Shown here: one piece after another, positions 1 through 11,593 of the stretch
Layout: every line of letters starts with the position of its first letter
Position numbering within the stretch: position 1 is the stretch's first letter
From: Owenia fusiformis
Taxonomy: Eukaryota; Annelida; Polychaeta; Sabellida; Oweniidae
Assembly (NCBI GenBank): GCA_903813345.2
Contig: CAIIXF020000002.1
Span: 14,220,150 to 14,280,149, forward strand
Length of the DNA stretch: 60,000 bases
Direction: 5' to 3'
Program-made: the position numbers and the translations under genes
Notes under the pieces: model-generated
Database searches by the model: none
What the model was told of the DNA's origin: nothing
Seen by the model: only the letters and a program-made list of their open reading frames with translations

Positions 1-1260
1 TAGCAATTTAAGGGATACTGCTTGTAAGGTAGTTCTCACCCAAAGAAACTAATGGATCAATCTATTTTTGATTCTTCATTCATACCTACCCCTGAAGATA
101 ATATAGGGACTAAATCAAAATCCACGATAGCCATTTAAAGGGACGCTGCTTGTAAGATAGTTCCCATCCCAAGTCACACTAAAAAATTTATAGTTCATAA
201 TGATTATGTAACTTACGCAAATGATAGATTAGAAAGTACCTTCCCTTGTTTGATAGCAAAACGATAGGTTTAGAAAAGAAACTATCATACGTGCACCTTT
301 TTCAGTTTTAAAAGGCTATCTTAGGTTTTGTGTTTTTAATATGTTGCCCTTTGTGTCATACCTTTAATAATGATGTTTAATATGTCCTCTAAATTGAAAG
401 CCTAGGTTAAACCTACTGCATAGCAACTGAGGTGATAATGGTACTTTTGCCATGAACACCTTTATTAAGATTCCTTGATATATTACTTTTTTGGGATTAT
501 TTCAATGATTAATGTTTTCAATATGTTGCCCTTTGTGTCCTACCTTGGTTATATTTTGATATATTGACTGATTGAATGGTCAACACACTTAATATAGTCA
601 TAAGTGAAGACTAACATACCCCTTACATGATATTTAGAATGATTTGCATAGTCAATATAAATGCACTGAATGACCTTATTAGTTTTAATCCCAGTGACCT
701 AATTTCGTTTTGGATGTGTTCATAATTGATAAAAGTAACTAATTCCATGTTATATTCATTGAAACCTTTGGGGGCATCTTTAGGTACATGGGGTAACGGA
801 TCCTTTATATTTCTCATTTTCGTAACATTCCTTTTGTTCAATACAATGAAATTGTAATATTTATATAAACTTTTGTAATTGTAAAAAAGAACTGTTTACA
901 TTGCACGAAAGAAAGAACAATTATATTGGAAAAATTCCAGGGAGCGGGATGGATATATTATATCTGCCCGCATTTGGCCTGGAGCATCTACCCTCGGGAC
1001 CCTCACTCTCGCCCTCGGGCAGATATATTATATTGGCCTCGGGATAATCCCAATATCCTGAACCACATATAGGATAATCTCTATGTATTCCCTACTTGAT
1101 GAGGTTTCAGGGACATATCAACCGGGAATATATTCCATATCTGGGCTAATATTTTTCGTATGTCCCGCTCCAACAAGAATCTAGGATATATAAATTGTAT
1201 ATCCCGCTAAAGCTGTTCTCCGGGACATTTATATATAATATATATTAGGATTTATTTGTA
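1..1260. repeat. Short local duplications and palindromic AT/CG-rich relic
   Basis: No gene is visible here. Two related stretches begin near 1 and 126 (shared words around CTGCTTGTAAG) and look like an old ~125 bp tandem duplication. Another word, ATGTTGCCCTTTGTGTC, occurs near 341 and 523. From about 940 to 1,245 the sequence alternates palindromic AT tracts (ATATATTATAT) with CCTCGGG/CCCGAGG words. This resembles the centre of the hairpin element at 16,945-17,141, so it may be a diverged relative. The reading frame at 623-841 (minus) is short and featureless, and I do not call it a gene. Confidence 0.4.
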
Positions 1261-1679
1261 CTGATGCCCGTTTAGGGCCAAACGTACATCAAGCATACAA
1301 TTTTCATTAACAGTAAAAATAGCAATAAAGTAAAGAAAATAGGATTACATTCTTCAAATGACATATAAAATGTTACTTTGATATAAGAATCCTGTCTCTA
1401 CCAATCATTAGATAATTTATCATGTCAGCAGATTCTTTTAATATGTTAAACTCGCTCGTCAATAGAAAAATTGTTTTTTGATGGCCCATATTTCTAAAGT
1501 TACTACACAGGTTTTCAAGTTTTTCAATATCTGAATAAAGACTAAGTCAGATATGTTCAGTGTAAGTTTTATTTCTCATAAAAGCAAATAGCAACAAATT
1601 CCAGATTCTTAATGTGCCCAGTGATAAGTTGCATGAAATAAGTATGCAGTTAGGGCGTGAGTATGATCAGGTGGAAGTC

Positions 1680-3223
1680 AGGTGGCTATAGAAAAAAGCT
1701 TCAAAAGCAACTTTTACGCTTATGAAATCCCATACAACTTTGTAAATCCAAAGATTATACTGTTATGTTTCATTAATTAATAACATATTTGGATAATATG
1801 CAGGGATGTGTAGGATGCAAATGGATTTTGACAGACACAAAAATACTTCCTGGTTTGGCATCTCTACCCCTGTACACGTTAATGAATAATCACGGTGTCA
1901 TAGCATGACGGTTACGTCAAGGCGAAATGCAAAATTTTGCGGTAACGATAACAAAAAATGGCGGATGGGAAAGGCAGCATGTCCTCTTTCTCGCCTGTAG
2001 GCAATATTCACAGATAATATTTCCTTTTAAACTAGTTCCATTCGATGACGTATATATGGATGGTTATAAAGACTGGGTCAAATCTGCCAGGTGGTCTACA
2101 AGAAACAGAATATCCAAGTTTTGGTCCATTCTCGTGTTTTCTCAGTACATGTGCCTCAGAGCCACTCAAGATAGTAAACTGTGTATAAACAAGGCATAAA
2201 ATGACAAATCCAGAAGAGGAACGTGGTGTATATCGTAAATAATAAGGTTGCAAACGCAATGTCGTTAGACGACTACGTATGACTTCTATCGAATTCTATG
2301 GACGGTAGCGTATTGTATTAGATGTACATAAGATATTTAGCGGACGGTTACGTGCCCGTATATCTGTCAAGTCAAGGTTGCTAGATCTGATAGCCTCTTT
2401 CCATGTTATTGTTATAATGAATAAGAGACTGAATATTGAATTTCCTATATTTGTTTTCAGGACTCGTAAGAGACGCTCTTGTTTCAGCCTCTATAGGGCA
2501 AGGAAAAAACTGTCGCTTGCTTTATTTATGAAACCAATGAAAGTGTAAAAGATAGCAATGAAGAGGCAAAAGAAGATTAAGGATCAAGTACTGATGAAGA
2601 TGACAAAATTAATAACAATGAATCGGGGATTCATATTTGAATCACTTTCGTGTAACCGTCCATCAATTTTTTACGTTACCGCAAATTCAAAATACATTAT
2701 TTATGCTTGAGTAGTACATATTAGGTGGTTTCCAATGCTCAATTGGCTTTGTATGATGGTATGTAGGTTACATCTATATACCCCAAGATTTTTAGGCAAT
2801 GTAGACCATGCCCTAACAACAAAAATAAGCAAATTACTAAATTTTGTGTAGTTTTGAATGTACATATAAATGTAATAATAAAAGCAGTATATTTATTTTG
2901 AAAAATCAGATGAATTTATTTTTGTTCATGGGGATATCATAATGGAGGGTGCACTAGATCCTTTCTTTAGTATCACTGTTTGCTCATATCAAGGGCGGAC
3001 GTAATACAAAGAAAATGCATTGTTTGCAAATCAAATGTAGTGATAAGGCAATCGTAGGCCCTGGTTGTCATTTCGTTTAGTATACATATTATACTAAGCC
3101 CCGGGTATCAAATTGGCTTTTGCCTATTTATATTGTACGGAATAAACAAACGATCACATTTGAAGTTGTCATTTACCCATAAAAATGTATTCTTATTTCC
3201 AATTAAGGATTGGGATTTTCCAA
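1680..3223 (-). mobile_element. Degraded copy of the GAGAGGTTAAGC palindromic family, interrupted
   Basis: Positions 1,680-1,885 match the sequence at 10,478-10,670, and 2,850-3,223 match 10,735-11,000. This is therefore a partial copy of the arm of the giant palindrome at 8,239-11,364. The ~960 bp between the two matching blocks (1,886-2,850) is unrelated. It carries three GACGGTTAC words, at 1,907 and 2,343 on plus and at 2,652 on minus, and a 90-codon open frame (1,927-2,199) without recognisable domains. The interruption is probably an insertion, but I could not fix its ends. Confidence 0.6.
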
Positions 3224-4313
3224 GGGTTTGTAGAAAAACCCGGATACCGGGTACAAGTAAGTAAAACCTCCATGCTGGGTTCATACTTGGTACCCGGTTC
3301 CCGGTCGAAAAAAACGGGTACCCCAAAAAACGAAAAATACGAATATACATGTAAAACATAATTAGATCAATAGAAAACGTGTAAGATTTGTTTTGAATTT
3401 ACAAAAATGTATGTAACTTCCTTCAAAATTGAGCTAGAAGCTTCAAATAAAAAGCATTTTAAGGCCTTTTTCTTCCTCTATCATCATGGTCATATTTTCA
3501 TTGGTTAAGGGGGGAGTTGCGATGGTGCTACGCCTATGACATTGTAAGACGTAACAATTTACACTTCAGTGGACGTTTCGTCGAAAATTGGGATAACTTG
3601 AATTATGATAAATAATTAAAATCTTACACGTTGCATCATGTAAATGAACACGCGTCACCTCTGCTTAAGTAACGATAGCTATTTACAGATTTAAATCATA
3701 ATCAAAACAATTCACGAACCAACATACAAACTATTGAAAATAGAGTAAGATTGATTTGTCATGTTTTTCAAATCGTCTCACAATGTCGTAGGCGTAGCCA
3801 GGAGGGGGTTCGATGGTGCGATCGCCCCCCCCCCCCTCCTATAACCAATGAAAATATGACCATGATGATAGAGGAAGAAAAGAGCCTTCAAATGCTTTTT
3901 ATTTGAAGCTTCTAGCTCAATTTCGCACGAAGTTACATACATTTTTGTGAATTCAAAACAAATCTTAAGCTACACGTTTTCTAATGATCTATAAATGTTA
4001 TATATTCGTATATGTATTCTCGGTCTTTGTTACGATTCTTATATGATAAACAGACAAGAAAAACAAGTATTTGCATTTATGAAATTTAGTGGTCATACCT
4101 GGGAATACTAATTTTATTCCAAGGTCATACATACTCCAATATAGACCAGTAAATCAATTGTTCTAGTTATTGTGACGTCACGTATCATATTAGAATTATG
4201 TTATATATTCGTATTTTTTTGGGGTACCCGGTTTTTTCGACCGGATACCGGGTACCAAGTTTGAACCCAGCGTGGAGGATTTACTACCTGGTACCTGTTT
4301 TTTCTACAAACCC
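3224..4313. mobile_element. 1.09 kb foldback element ending GGGTTTGTAG/CTACAAACCC
   Basis: The two ends are inverted copies. GGGTTTGTAG at 3,224 matches CTACAAACCC ending at 4,313, followed by inverted runs built on ACCGGGTACC and GGGGTACCC, and then ~250 bp arms around GAAGCTTCTAGCTCAATTT (minus-sense at 3,430, plus-sense near 3,905). The central 3,540-3,790 is unique. The right arm is interrupted at about 4,015-4,200. There is no coding capacity. This is the structure expected of a non-autonomous foldback DNA element, and the superfamily is unknown. Confidence 0.7.
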
Positions 4314-4356
4314 AGTGTAACAGATTCAAGTGTCCTACAGTGGTCAGTGTCCGTGG

Positions 4357-4404
4357 GACAGCCAACCCTAGGGATCGGGGTCCCGATCCCTAGGGTTGGC
4401 TGTC
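4357..4404. repeat. 48 bp spacerless palindrome
   Basis: Two 24 bp arms meet between 4,380 and 4,381 with one mismatch at the centre (words GACAGCCAACCCTAGGGATC and its complement). It lies inside the left terminal repeat of the surrounding element. It would form a loop-less cruciform. Confidence 0.85.
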
Positions 4405-4589
4405 AGTTGGAGGACATTTGAAAACCAGGTTTTATTTCCTATATTTACAATGGGGAGACAGTTATAACTGGGGAGACTCTCAGATCTGTCACACCAGTAA
4501 CAGATTGTAATGTCCCCGCTGATAGGATTTAATACTAGTAGCTCATAGGATTAAAGTCAAAGTGTAGTCGAAATCAGTCATCGGCATCT

Positions 4590-4684
4590 CTCCCACTGTG
4601 GCGTAATGGTATAAGCGTTGGCAAACTGTTATTTATTAATTGTGATTTGTATTTCTTAGGTTCCAGGTTCGAATCCTGCCTTGG
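4590..4684 (+). other. tRNA-like sequence with A and B boxes (pseudogene or SINE head)
   Basis: TGGCGTAATGG at 4,599-4,609 fits an RNA polymerase III A box, and GGTTCGAATCC at 4,666-4,676 is a perfect B box. The spacing between them is long, the acceptor arms (around CACTGTG and CTTGGTG) pair poorly, and no anticodon arm is convincing. I read it as a tRNA-derived SINE or a decayed tRNA gene, not a functional tRNA. Confidence 0.5.
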
Positions 4685-5649
4685 TGTATCTTGTGTAAAT
4701 ATGTTAACCGTCTACACTGTTTATATTGTATACATTGCTTGCTATATTGTCTCAATAGATTGTAGTTTTCCATATTGTTGCCCATTTTTTTTATTTTCAA
4801 AGGATACCACCTTATTAGTTTTTATAGATATTCTTTATTTTAAATCTATATTTTTGGATGAAAGTTTAGATATACATTCCTCTAAATGTCCTACACATAT
4901 TAGCGATTGACCATCTATTAAAATTATGCACCAGTTTTGAGATATTAGAGCTTAAACACTTAAAAAAGTACTAGTCAAATTGCTAAATTTTTCAAGGCCA
5001 AATTTCAACTTGGTTCAATTTTAACAAATCTTTTTTAAACATCATTTATAAGTTTCGTTGAGTTCTAACATGACCTTAGACTTCAGATTTGACCCTTGCT
5101 GGCCTTCAAATTGTCAAAAATGCCTACGGGGCCTCCAAAAGTTTGCTTGCAATCTTAAAATTCTAGTATTTTTTAATTGACGTATATTTCAACATTAGAT
5201 ATATGTAGATGTCTTTAAATTCAGATAGCTTGGTATTATTCTGATTTTTTTATTTTGATCTATATTAAATTTTACTATTCTGTCATATCATAAGCGATAT
5301 CGTACGACCAACATTATTTTTTATCTAATTGGAGGATTATCTTGAACACATGTGCCTTTGAATCAACGAGCCCCTGAATCTACATTACCATGAAACTCAA
5401 GTAGCTTTGAATTCACCAAGGGACGAGTAGTTAGTGGGTATTGTATGTATGTATGTATAATTTATTTACCTCTTAAATAAAAGAGAGTTACATTCATAGG
5501 ATTAACATATAATGGACTTTAAGTAAGATAATTAAAACATATTAAAAATTATGTGTTATATGATAAAGGATAATTAATCTTTACCCAAGAGTAATTGTCT
5601 ATGCCTGTGCAACTCGTACACGTGCATCGCTATAAGTAGCAAGGTCTCC

Positions 5650-6395
5650 TTAGTCATCATTGTATACAATTCCTAAAATCACTTTAAGAGTAAAATCATC
5701 GTTCATTACATTCAGATTTCCCCTTGCAATATTGAGTAAGGGTTTTCTGACATTCGTAAAAGCTGGGCAGGTAATCAGGAAATGCTTAACACTATCTCTT
5801 TCGTTAAGGTCACAAAAATTACAAATTTCTGATATAGGTGTGTCACCCTCACGGTGTCTACTATTTACATCATATGTCGAGGTTAACAGCTTAACCATCA
5901 TTTTACAGAGGTACATGAGATTGGGGTTTTCTTTAGCAATCACCCACCATACATTGGGTTTTAAAGTAGACAGCGATCCTGTCACCACATTTAGATTTTT
6001 ATACATTGAAGACGATAATACTTACAAAAATTGTGAAATCTCTTGACACGTCCGTAAACTACAATTCTAAATTCTTGTTTGGATGGAATTTGAGCATTAA
6101 AAATCATGTCCTTAACATAGTCTGTGAGATTATAAAACAGAACCGTATCCCACATTTGAGCTAATGGAGACTTCCTACCCTGATATGTTGATTTTAAATA
6201 CATCATTCGTATAAGCCTTTCTAAACAAATAACCTTATATATACAACTTACAGGCAACCTTAACAACATGTACAGAAACATTAATCTATCACGGTCAATT
6301 TTTGCTCTAACAGACATCCAACCAAGCAAACTTGTGGCAACAGGGTCCGGTGTATTCTTTGGCAGTGTCTGGATGCGTTTTCCAATCTCTTATTT
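5650..6395 (-). pseudogene. Non-LTR retrotransposon ORF2 C-terminal fragment
   Basis: On the minus strand an open stretch from about 6,395 to 5,991 (passing LLGWMSVRAKIDRDRLMFLY) is followed, after a frameshift near 6,000, by a frame ending at 5,650. The second part contains a cysteine/histidine cluster (CNFC, KHFLITCP) of the kind found downstream of the reverse transcriptase domain in many LINEs. The RT catalytic region is missing, so this is a truncated dead copy. It may belong to the same family as the RT fragment at 18.9-19.5 kb, since the two cover adjacent parts of such a protein, but they do not overlap to prove it. Confidence 0.7.
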
Positions 6396-6996
6396 TTCAT
6401 AGTTTATACCTTGAATACAAGGGTTGTTCAAAAAGGTGTACACAAATATATCTAATTATAAAAATAATGAACCAATCTTGTTCATAGCTGGTATGTAGGT
6501 ATGTAAACCTATCTTATTCCCTTACACTGTTAAGATTTCGTGTATATACCTCCACTACTTAACATTTTACGGTTGCTATAGTAACCAATGTGATGACGCT
6601 ATGGTCCATATCATTTTGGAAAAGAAAACTAGTAATATATAAAGAACAGTACTACTACTACAGGAGAGGACAGTGATACAGAGTCCTAAGTTAATGTAGG
6701 CTCACTCCGTGTTAATAAAAGCAATAATTAACTTATATTTTGTGAATTGTGTTATATTTGGTCTATATTTAACGTAAGAGTAGTGCTCGATGATTTATTT
6801 ATGATAAAACGCATTATTAGTTGATACATAAATAAAGGGGGGGGGGCACTAAAAACTAGCTTTCGAACGATGCTGGTTTTAAGCGTCCCCAAGGGGACAT
6901 TCAAAACTTCAAGGGGACACTTAAAACTTGAGCATCCCCAGGGTTAACTGTCCCATGGACACTGGCCACTGGGGACACTTATATCTGTTACACCGG

Positions 6997-8238
6997 CCCT
7001 CTCTAATACAGACATGTTTCGGTTTAGAAATATAGTGTCCCATATCTTATTGATAACAGGTGTAACTTTTTTTCCAAAGGCGCGACTCTGGTCAGGAATG
7101 CGGGGAAAATGCGGGGAAGGTGGACTCTCCCGCGTGTTACTTAATTGCAGGATTATACGGAGCGGCGTTGACTCCGCTCGCTACAGTCGCCTGAGATGTT
7201 ACTTCAAGGGAATGTAAGGGGAAAGAAAGTATAACGCAATCTGGGGTTTGCACTACACAAGTTCCCTCTGGAACTCACTACTACAATATAACAATGAACA
7301 TTCAAGTACAAAATAAAAGTAAAGTTATATATTTGCTCTTTATGAGCCAAAACAGTTACAAACAATGCTTAGTAACAATAGAAAATTATGTACAAAGTCA
7401 AACTCATACTACACTAAACTTTACAATCACTAATGCCTTAAGGCAGAAAAACATGTATTAGGGAGGTTAAGATTAGCGTAAAAATATACGTGTACCTATC
7501 GCTATCCGTATGTTTGTTACGGATACGTATAGGTAATGCGTATTGCAAAATGACTTTAAGATTAACGTAAAAGGCTACGAAAACGTATGCTAAAATTTAT
7601 GATAAAATTAACATCCAAATTATAGAATGAAAACCATGCGAAGACTTACGTATATGACATGAAGCAGTACATGTCACCTCCAAGAACTATTATATACTTC
7701 AGAGAGAGAGAGAATGTGGTGTAGCTACTGTAGTTGGGAGGGGGTGTTGCTTGTGGGCCCGCTAATGGGGCAGTGACTTAAGGCGAAATGTTGAATTTCT
7801 AGCATGATCCAGCAATGAGAGTGACCAAATAGTAAAGTTAAACAATTAAATCCACGAGAAAATGCATAATACTATAAGCAAAACTGATGAAGAATGTGTA
7901 AATTCAACAATTTCATGCATCATCACATGGCATCGTTTATCGCATCAATGAATGTGTTCGACCACTTAATTACTATATGCATATCCAATGAGAAATGTTT
8001 GTTGTTACTATTTTAAAGTTTAATGGATGATATTTGATGTAGAAATGACATAATTTGTTGGATAAAAACATACGTTTTCGAATTACATATCTTAATTTGT
8101 TGGATAAAAACATACGTTTTCGAATTACCTATCTTCGGCCATTTATAGGTAATTACGTATCGTAAAGCCTGTAACTTAGGTAAAGTACCGCTTAGTGTAA
8201 TAACAAACTACGTATAGGTATAGGTAAATGGGTTACTT
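6997..8238. other. Gene-poor stretch with short inverted and direct repeats
   Basis: No gene is supported. GTTAAGATTAGCGTAAA at ~7,465 reappears inverted at ~11,446-11,462 (TTTACGCTAATCTTAA), beyond the other side of the giant palindrome, which suggests an outer element into which the palindrome is nested. A 35 bp direct duplication around TTGGATAAAAACATACG lies at ~8,056 and ~8,098. An (AG)n tract is at ~7,700. The reading frame at 7,014-7,217 has no recognisable motif. Confidence 0.5.
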
Positions 8239-9591
8239 GAGAGGTTAAGCTTCACGTATTTAACAAAACCTGAACGTGAACTTCGATGCGCGCGCAGATA
8301 AATGACGTCAGATTTGTTTATTTCCTGTTGGCCAGCGTGAAGTTTACAGGTTTTTACATGAGATTATCATATTCGTGCAATTAACAGACGCGTATTCATC
8401 AAAGCATGAACGTGTACTTCTATGCGCGCGCAGGAAAATAACGTCAGATTAGTCTACTTTCTTCAGGTAAGCGTGAAAGTTACAGTTTTTTACGTGTAGA
8501 TGAGTGATTACTCGTCGCTCATTACAGTGTACGTGATTGATTTTAGCTATGTTCTAGGATGGCCCTGGAGCCCATATTTGACACAGACAATCTTGCTTGT
8601 TATATTGGTAAACCCCAATCCTTAATTGGAAATAAGAATACATTTTAATTGGTAAATGACAACTTGAAATGTGATCGCTTGTTCATTCCGTACAATATAA
8701 TTTGGCAAGACCTATTTTATGCCCGGGGCTTAGTACAATATGTATACTAAACGAAATGAAATGACAACCAGGGCAAGAAATGATCTAGTGTGCTATCATC
8801 TCCCCATGAACAAAAATAAATGCATCTGATTTTTTCAAAATAAATATACTGCTTTTATTATTTCATTTATATGTACACTAGTATTCAGCACTGTATTGAT
8901 GAATGGGCCAATATTCAATCATAAAGTGTACAGGGGTTGAGATGCCAAACCATGAAGCCTTTTTGTATCTGCCAAAATCCATTTGCATCCTACACATTCC
9001 TACATCTTATCCAAATATGTTATTTATTAATGAAACATAACAGTATAATCTTTGTATTTACAAAGTTGTATGGGATTTCGTAAGTGTAAAAGTTGCTTTT
9101 GAAGCATTTTTCTATAGCCATTTTGTAGGAAAAAATGATGAAAATGATGAAAAATGTATTATCTTTTAATTTGAAGTTTGACCTGAATAGATTGCAAACT
9201 TTATATTTGCACATCTGATGTGATATACCATTTGTGTCATATTGTGAAATTATTTAATTTGCAATCAATTCAGGTCATAGCGTAGTTTTTGGGAAAATCA
9301 ATAGAAACCAATGGCCTCCATCGGAATCTGATGGTATCCACATGTTAAGTCAATAGAACACATCCGATGTCAAGTCAATATACCCTTGCAGAACTTAATG
9401 ACCTCAACCTCAGCCAATGTGGGTCTAAACGCTTAAATATTTTTCAAAGTATTATGTGACATTGTATTCTTTATGATATACAGTTAAAAATGATTCATTT
9501 TGTTCATGGGGAAATCATAATGGAAAGTGCACTAGACCCTTCAATTGTGGTTGAATATGAAATAAATAAAAAATAAAAAGCAAAATGTTTT

Positions 9592-9675
9592 ATTGCGACA
9601 AGATTCGAACCCAGGCCTAACGGACATACGTGAAGTGCTTGATTGCCGAAGTGCTATCCATTACACCATAGAGAC
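9592..9675 (-). other. tRNA-like sequence, left arm of palindrome
   Basis: Read on the minus strand it has TGGTGTAATGG (A box, rc of 9,658-9,668) and GGTTCGAATCT (B box, rc of 9,601-9,611). The A-box side resembles Gln/Glu-type tRNAs. The T arm pairs weakly and an anticodon arm is not clear, so it is probably a decayed tRNA or the head of a tRNA-derived SINE. Confidence 0.5.
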
Positions 9676-9916
9676 ATGACCTTTAGACCCAGTCGCCACA
9701 TAAATATAGCTCCACGTCCACTGACATGGTTTCAGACGTGTAGCTTAACTGAAAACTAGAGAGGTTAAGCTACACGTATAAATGCAAACCGTGAACCTGA
9801 ACGCGTAAGTCCACGCTCAAGTACACGTTTAAGAAAATTTTCAGTTAAGCTACACGTCTGAAACCATGTCAGTGGACGTGGAGCTATATTTATGTGGTGA
9901 CTGTGTCTGAAGGTCA

Positions 9917-9998
9917 TGTCTCTATGGTGTAATGGATAGCACTTCGGCATAGCACTTCACGTATGTCCGTTAGGCCTGGGTTCGAATCTAGTCGCAAT
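9917..9998 (+). other. tRNA-like sequence, right arm of palindrome
   Basis: This is the mirror copy of the sequence at 9,592-9,675. The A box is at 9,924-9,934 and the B box GGTTCGAATCT at 9,979-9,989. It has a small internal deletion relative to the other copy. The two convergent-capable pol III heads inside one palindrome are unusual. Confidence 0.5.
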
Positions 9999-11593
9999 AA
10001 AACATTTTGTTTTTTATTTTTGCTTTATTTCAAATTCAACCACAATTAAAGAGTCTAGTGCACTTTCAATTATGGATTCCCCATGAACAAAATGAATCAT
10101 TTTTAACTGTAACATTAAGAATACAATGTCACATAATACTTTGGAAAATATTTAAGCGTTTGAACCCACATTGGCTGAGGTTGAGGTCATTAAGTTCAGC
10201 AAGGGTATATTGACTTGACATTGGATGTGTTCTATTGACCTAACATGTGGATACCATCAGATTCCGATGGAGGCCATTGGTTTCTATTGATTTTCACAAA
10301 AATACCTAAAATACACTATGACCTGAATCGATTGCAAATTAAATAATTTCACAATATGACACAAATGGTATATCACATCAGATGTGCTTTAATATAAAGT
10401 TTGCAATCGATTCAGGTCAAACTTCAAATTAAAAGATAATACGTTTTTCATCATTTTTTTCCTACAAAATGGCTATAGAAAAATGCTTCAAAAGCAACTT
10501 TTACACTTATGAAATCCCATACAACTCTGTAAATACAAAAATTATACTGTTATGTTTCATTAATTAATAACATATTTGGATAAGATGTAGGGATGTGTAG
10601 GATGCAAATGGATTTTGACAGACACGAAAAGACTTCATGGTTTGGCATCTCTACCCCTGTACACTTTATGATTGAATATTGGCCCTAATGAGTGGCCCAT
10701 TCAGTGCTGAATATAGGTCAACAAGATACTAGTGTACATATTAATGTAATAATAAAAGCAGTATATTTATTTTGAAAAATCAGATGAATTTATTTTTGTT
10801 CATGGGGAGATCATAATGGAGGGCGCACTAAATACTTTCTTGCCCTGGTTGTCATTTCATTTCGTTTAGTATACATATTGTACTAAGCCCCGGGCATCAA
10901 ATTGGTCTTGCCAATTTAAATTGGAACAAACGATCACATTTGAAGTTGTCATTTACCCATTAAAATGTATTCTTATTTCCAATTATAAGGATTGGGGTTT
11001 ACCAATATAACAAGTAAGATTGCCTGTATCAAATATGGGCTCCACGGCCATCCTAGAACATAGCTAAAATCAATCATGTAATGAGGGACGTGTAATCACT
11101 CATCTACACGTAAAAACCTGTAACTTTCACGCTTACCTGTAGAAAGTAGACTAATCTGACGTCATTTCCCTGCGCGCGCATAGAAGTACACGTTCATGCT
11201 TTGTTGAATACGCGTCTGTAAATTGTACGAATATGATAATCTCATGTAAAAACCCGTAAACTTCACGCTGGCCCGCAGGAAATAAACAAATCTGACGTCA
11301 TTTATCTGCGCGCGCATTGAAGTTCACGTTCAAGTTTTGTTAAATACGTGTAGCTTAACCTCTCTATTATCTTTAACGTGTACTTGAGCGTGGACTTACG
11401 CGTTCAGGTTCACGGTTTGCATTTATACGTGTAGCTTAACCTCCTATTTACGCTAATCTTAAACTCCCTCACTTGAATGTCTCTAAAGTTACTATAAGAA
11501 AGTAAGATCAAAAGATGATATCACTTTGATAAGTTCCAGCAAAAGATAAAGGTTGATATCACTTGAATGTCTCTAAAGTCACTATATACAGCA

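Larger units (their letters stand above)
4312..6996. mobile_element. 2.7 kb region bounded by CCRGTGTAACAGAT inverted repeats
   Basis: The left terminus CCAGTGTAACAG at 4,312 and the right terminus CTGTTACACCGG ending at 6,996 start ~70 bp inverted repeats that share AAGTGTCC, CAGTGTCC and GGGACAG words. A third similar terminus sits at 4,480-4,515, so 4,312-4,494 may be a small member by itself. The interior holds a tRNA-like sequence and a LINE fragment, so the region could be a nested composite or two independent solo members. No transposase frame was found and no target duplication is obvious. Confidence 0.5.
8239..11364. mobile_element. 3.1 kb near-perfect palindrome ending GAGAGGTTAAGC/GCTTAACCTCTC
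   Basis: The two halves are inverted copies almost end to end. GAGAGGTTAAGC at 8,239 mirrors GCTTAACCTCTC ending at 11,364. Landmarks such as GCGCGCGCA with ATGACGTCA words, CTATGTTCTAGGATGGCC, and the tRNA-like units occur in both arms in opposite order. The arms are about 1.5 kb, and the only unpaired spacer is ~80 bp at 9,756-9,835. That spacer carries a 72 bp unit that is repeated inverted just outside the element at 11,371-11,440. There is no coding frame. Partial copies occur at 1.68-3.22 kb and 46.8-47.6 kb, so this is a dispersed family. The structure fits a foldback DNA element or a head-to-head duplication of a single-arm element. Confidence 0.8.

Noticed and set aside
5660-6046. 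128-codon plus-strand frame
   Set aside because: It is antisense to the LINE C-terminal fragment, which has a recognisable Cys/His region.
9592-9998. Functional tRNA genes
   Set aside because: A and B boxes are present but acceptor and T-arm pairing is poor and no clear anticodon arm forms.
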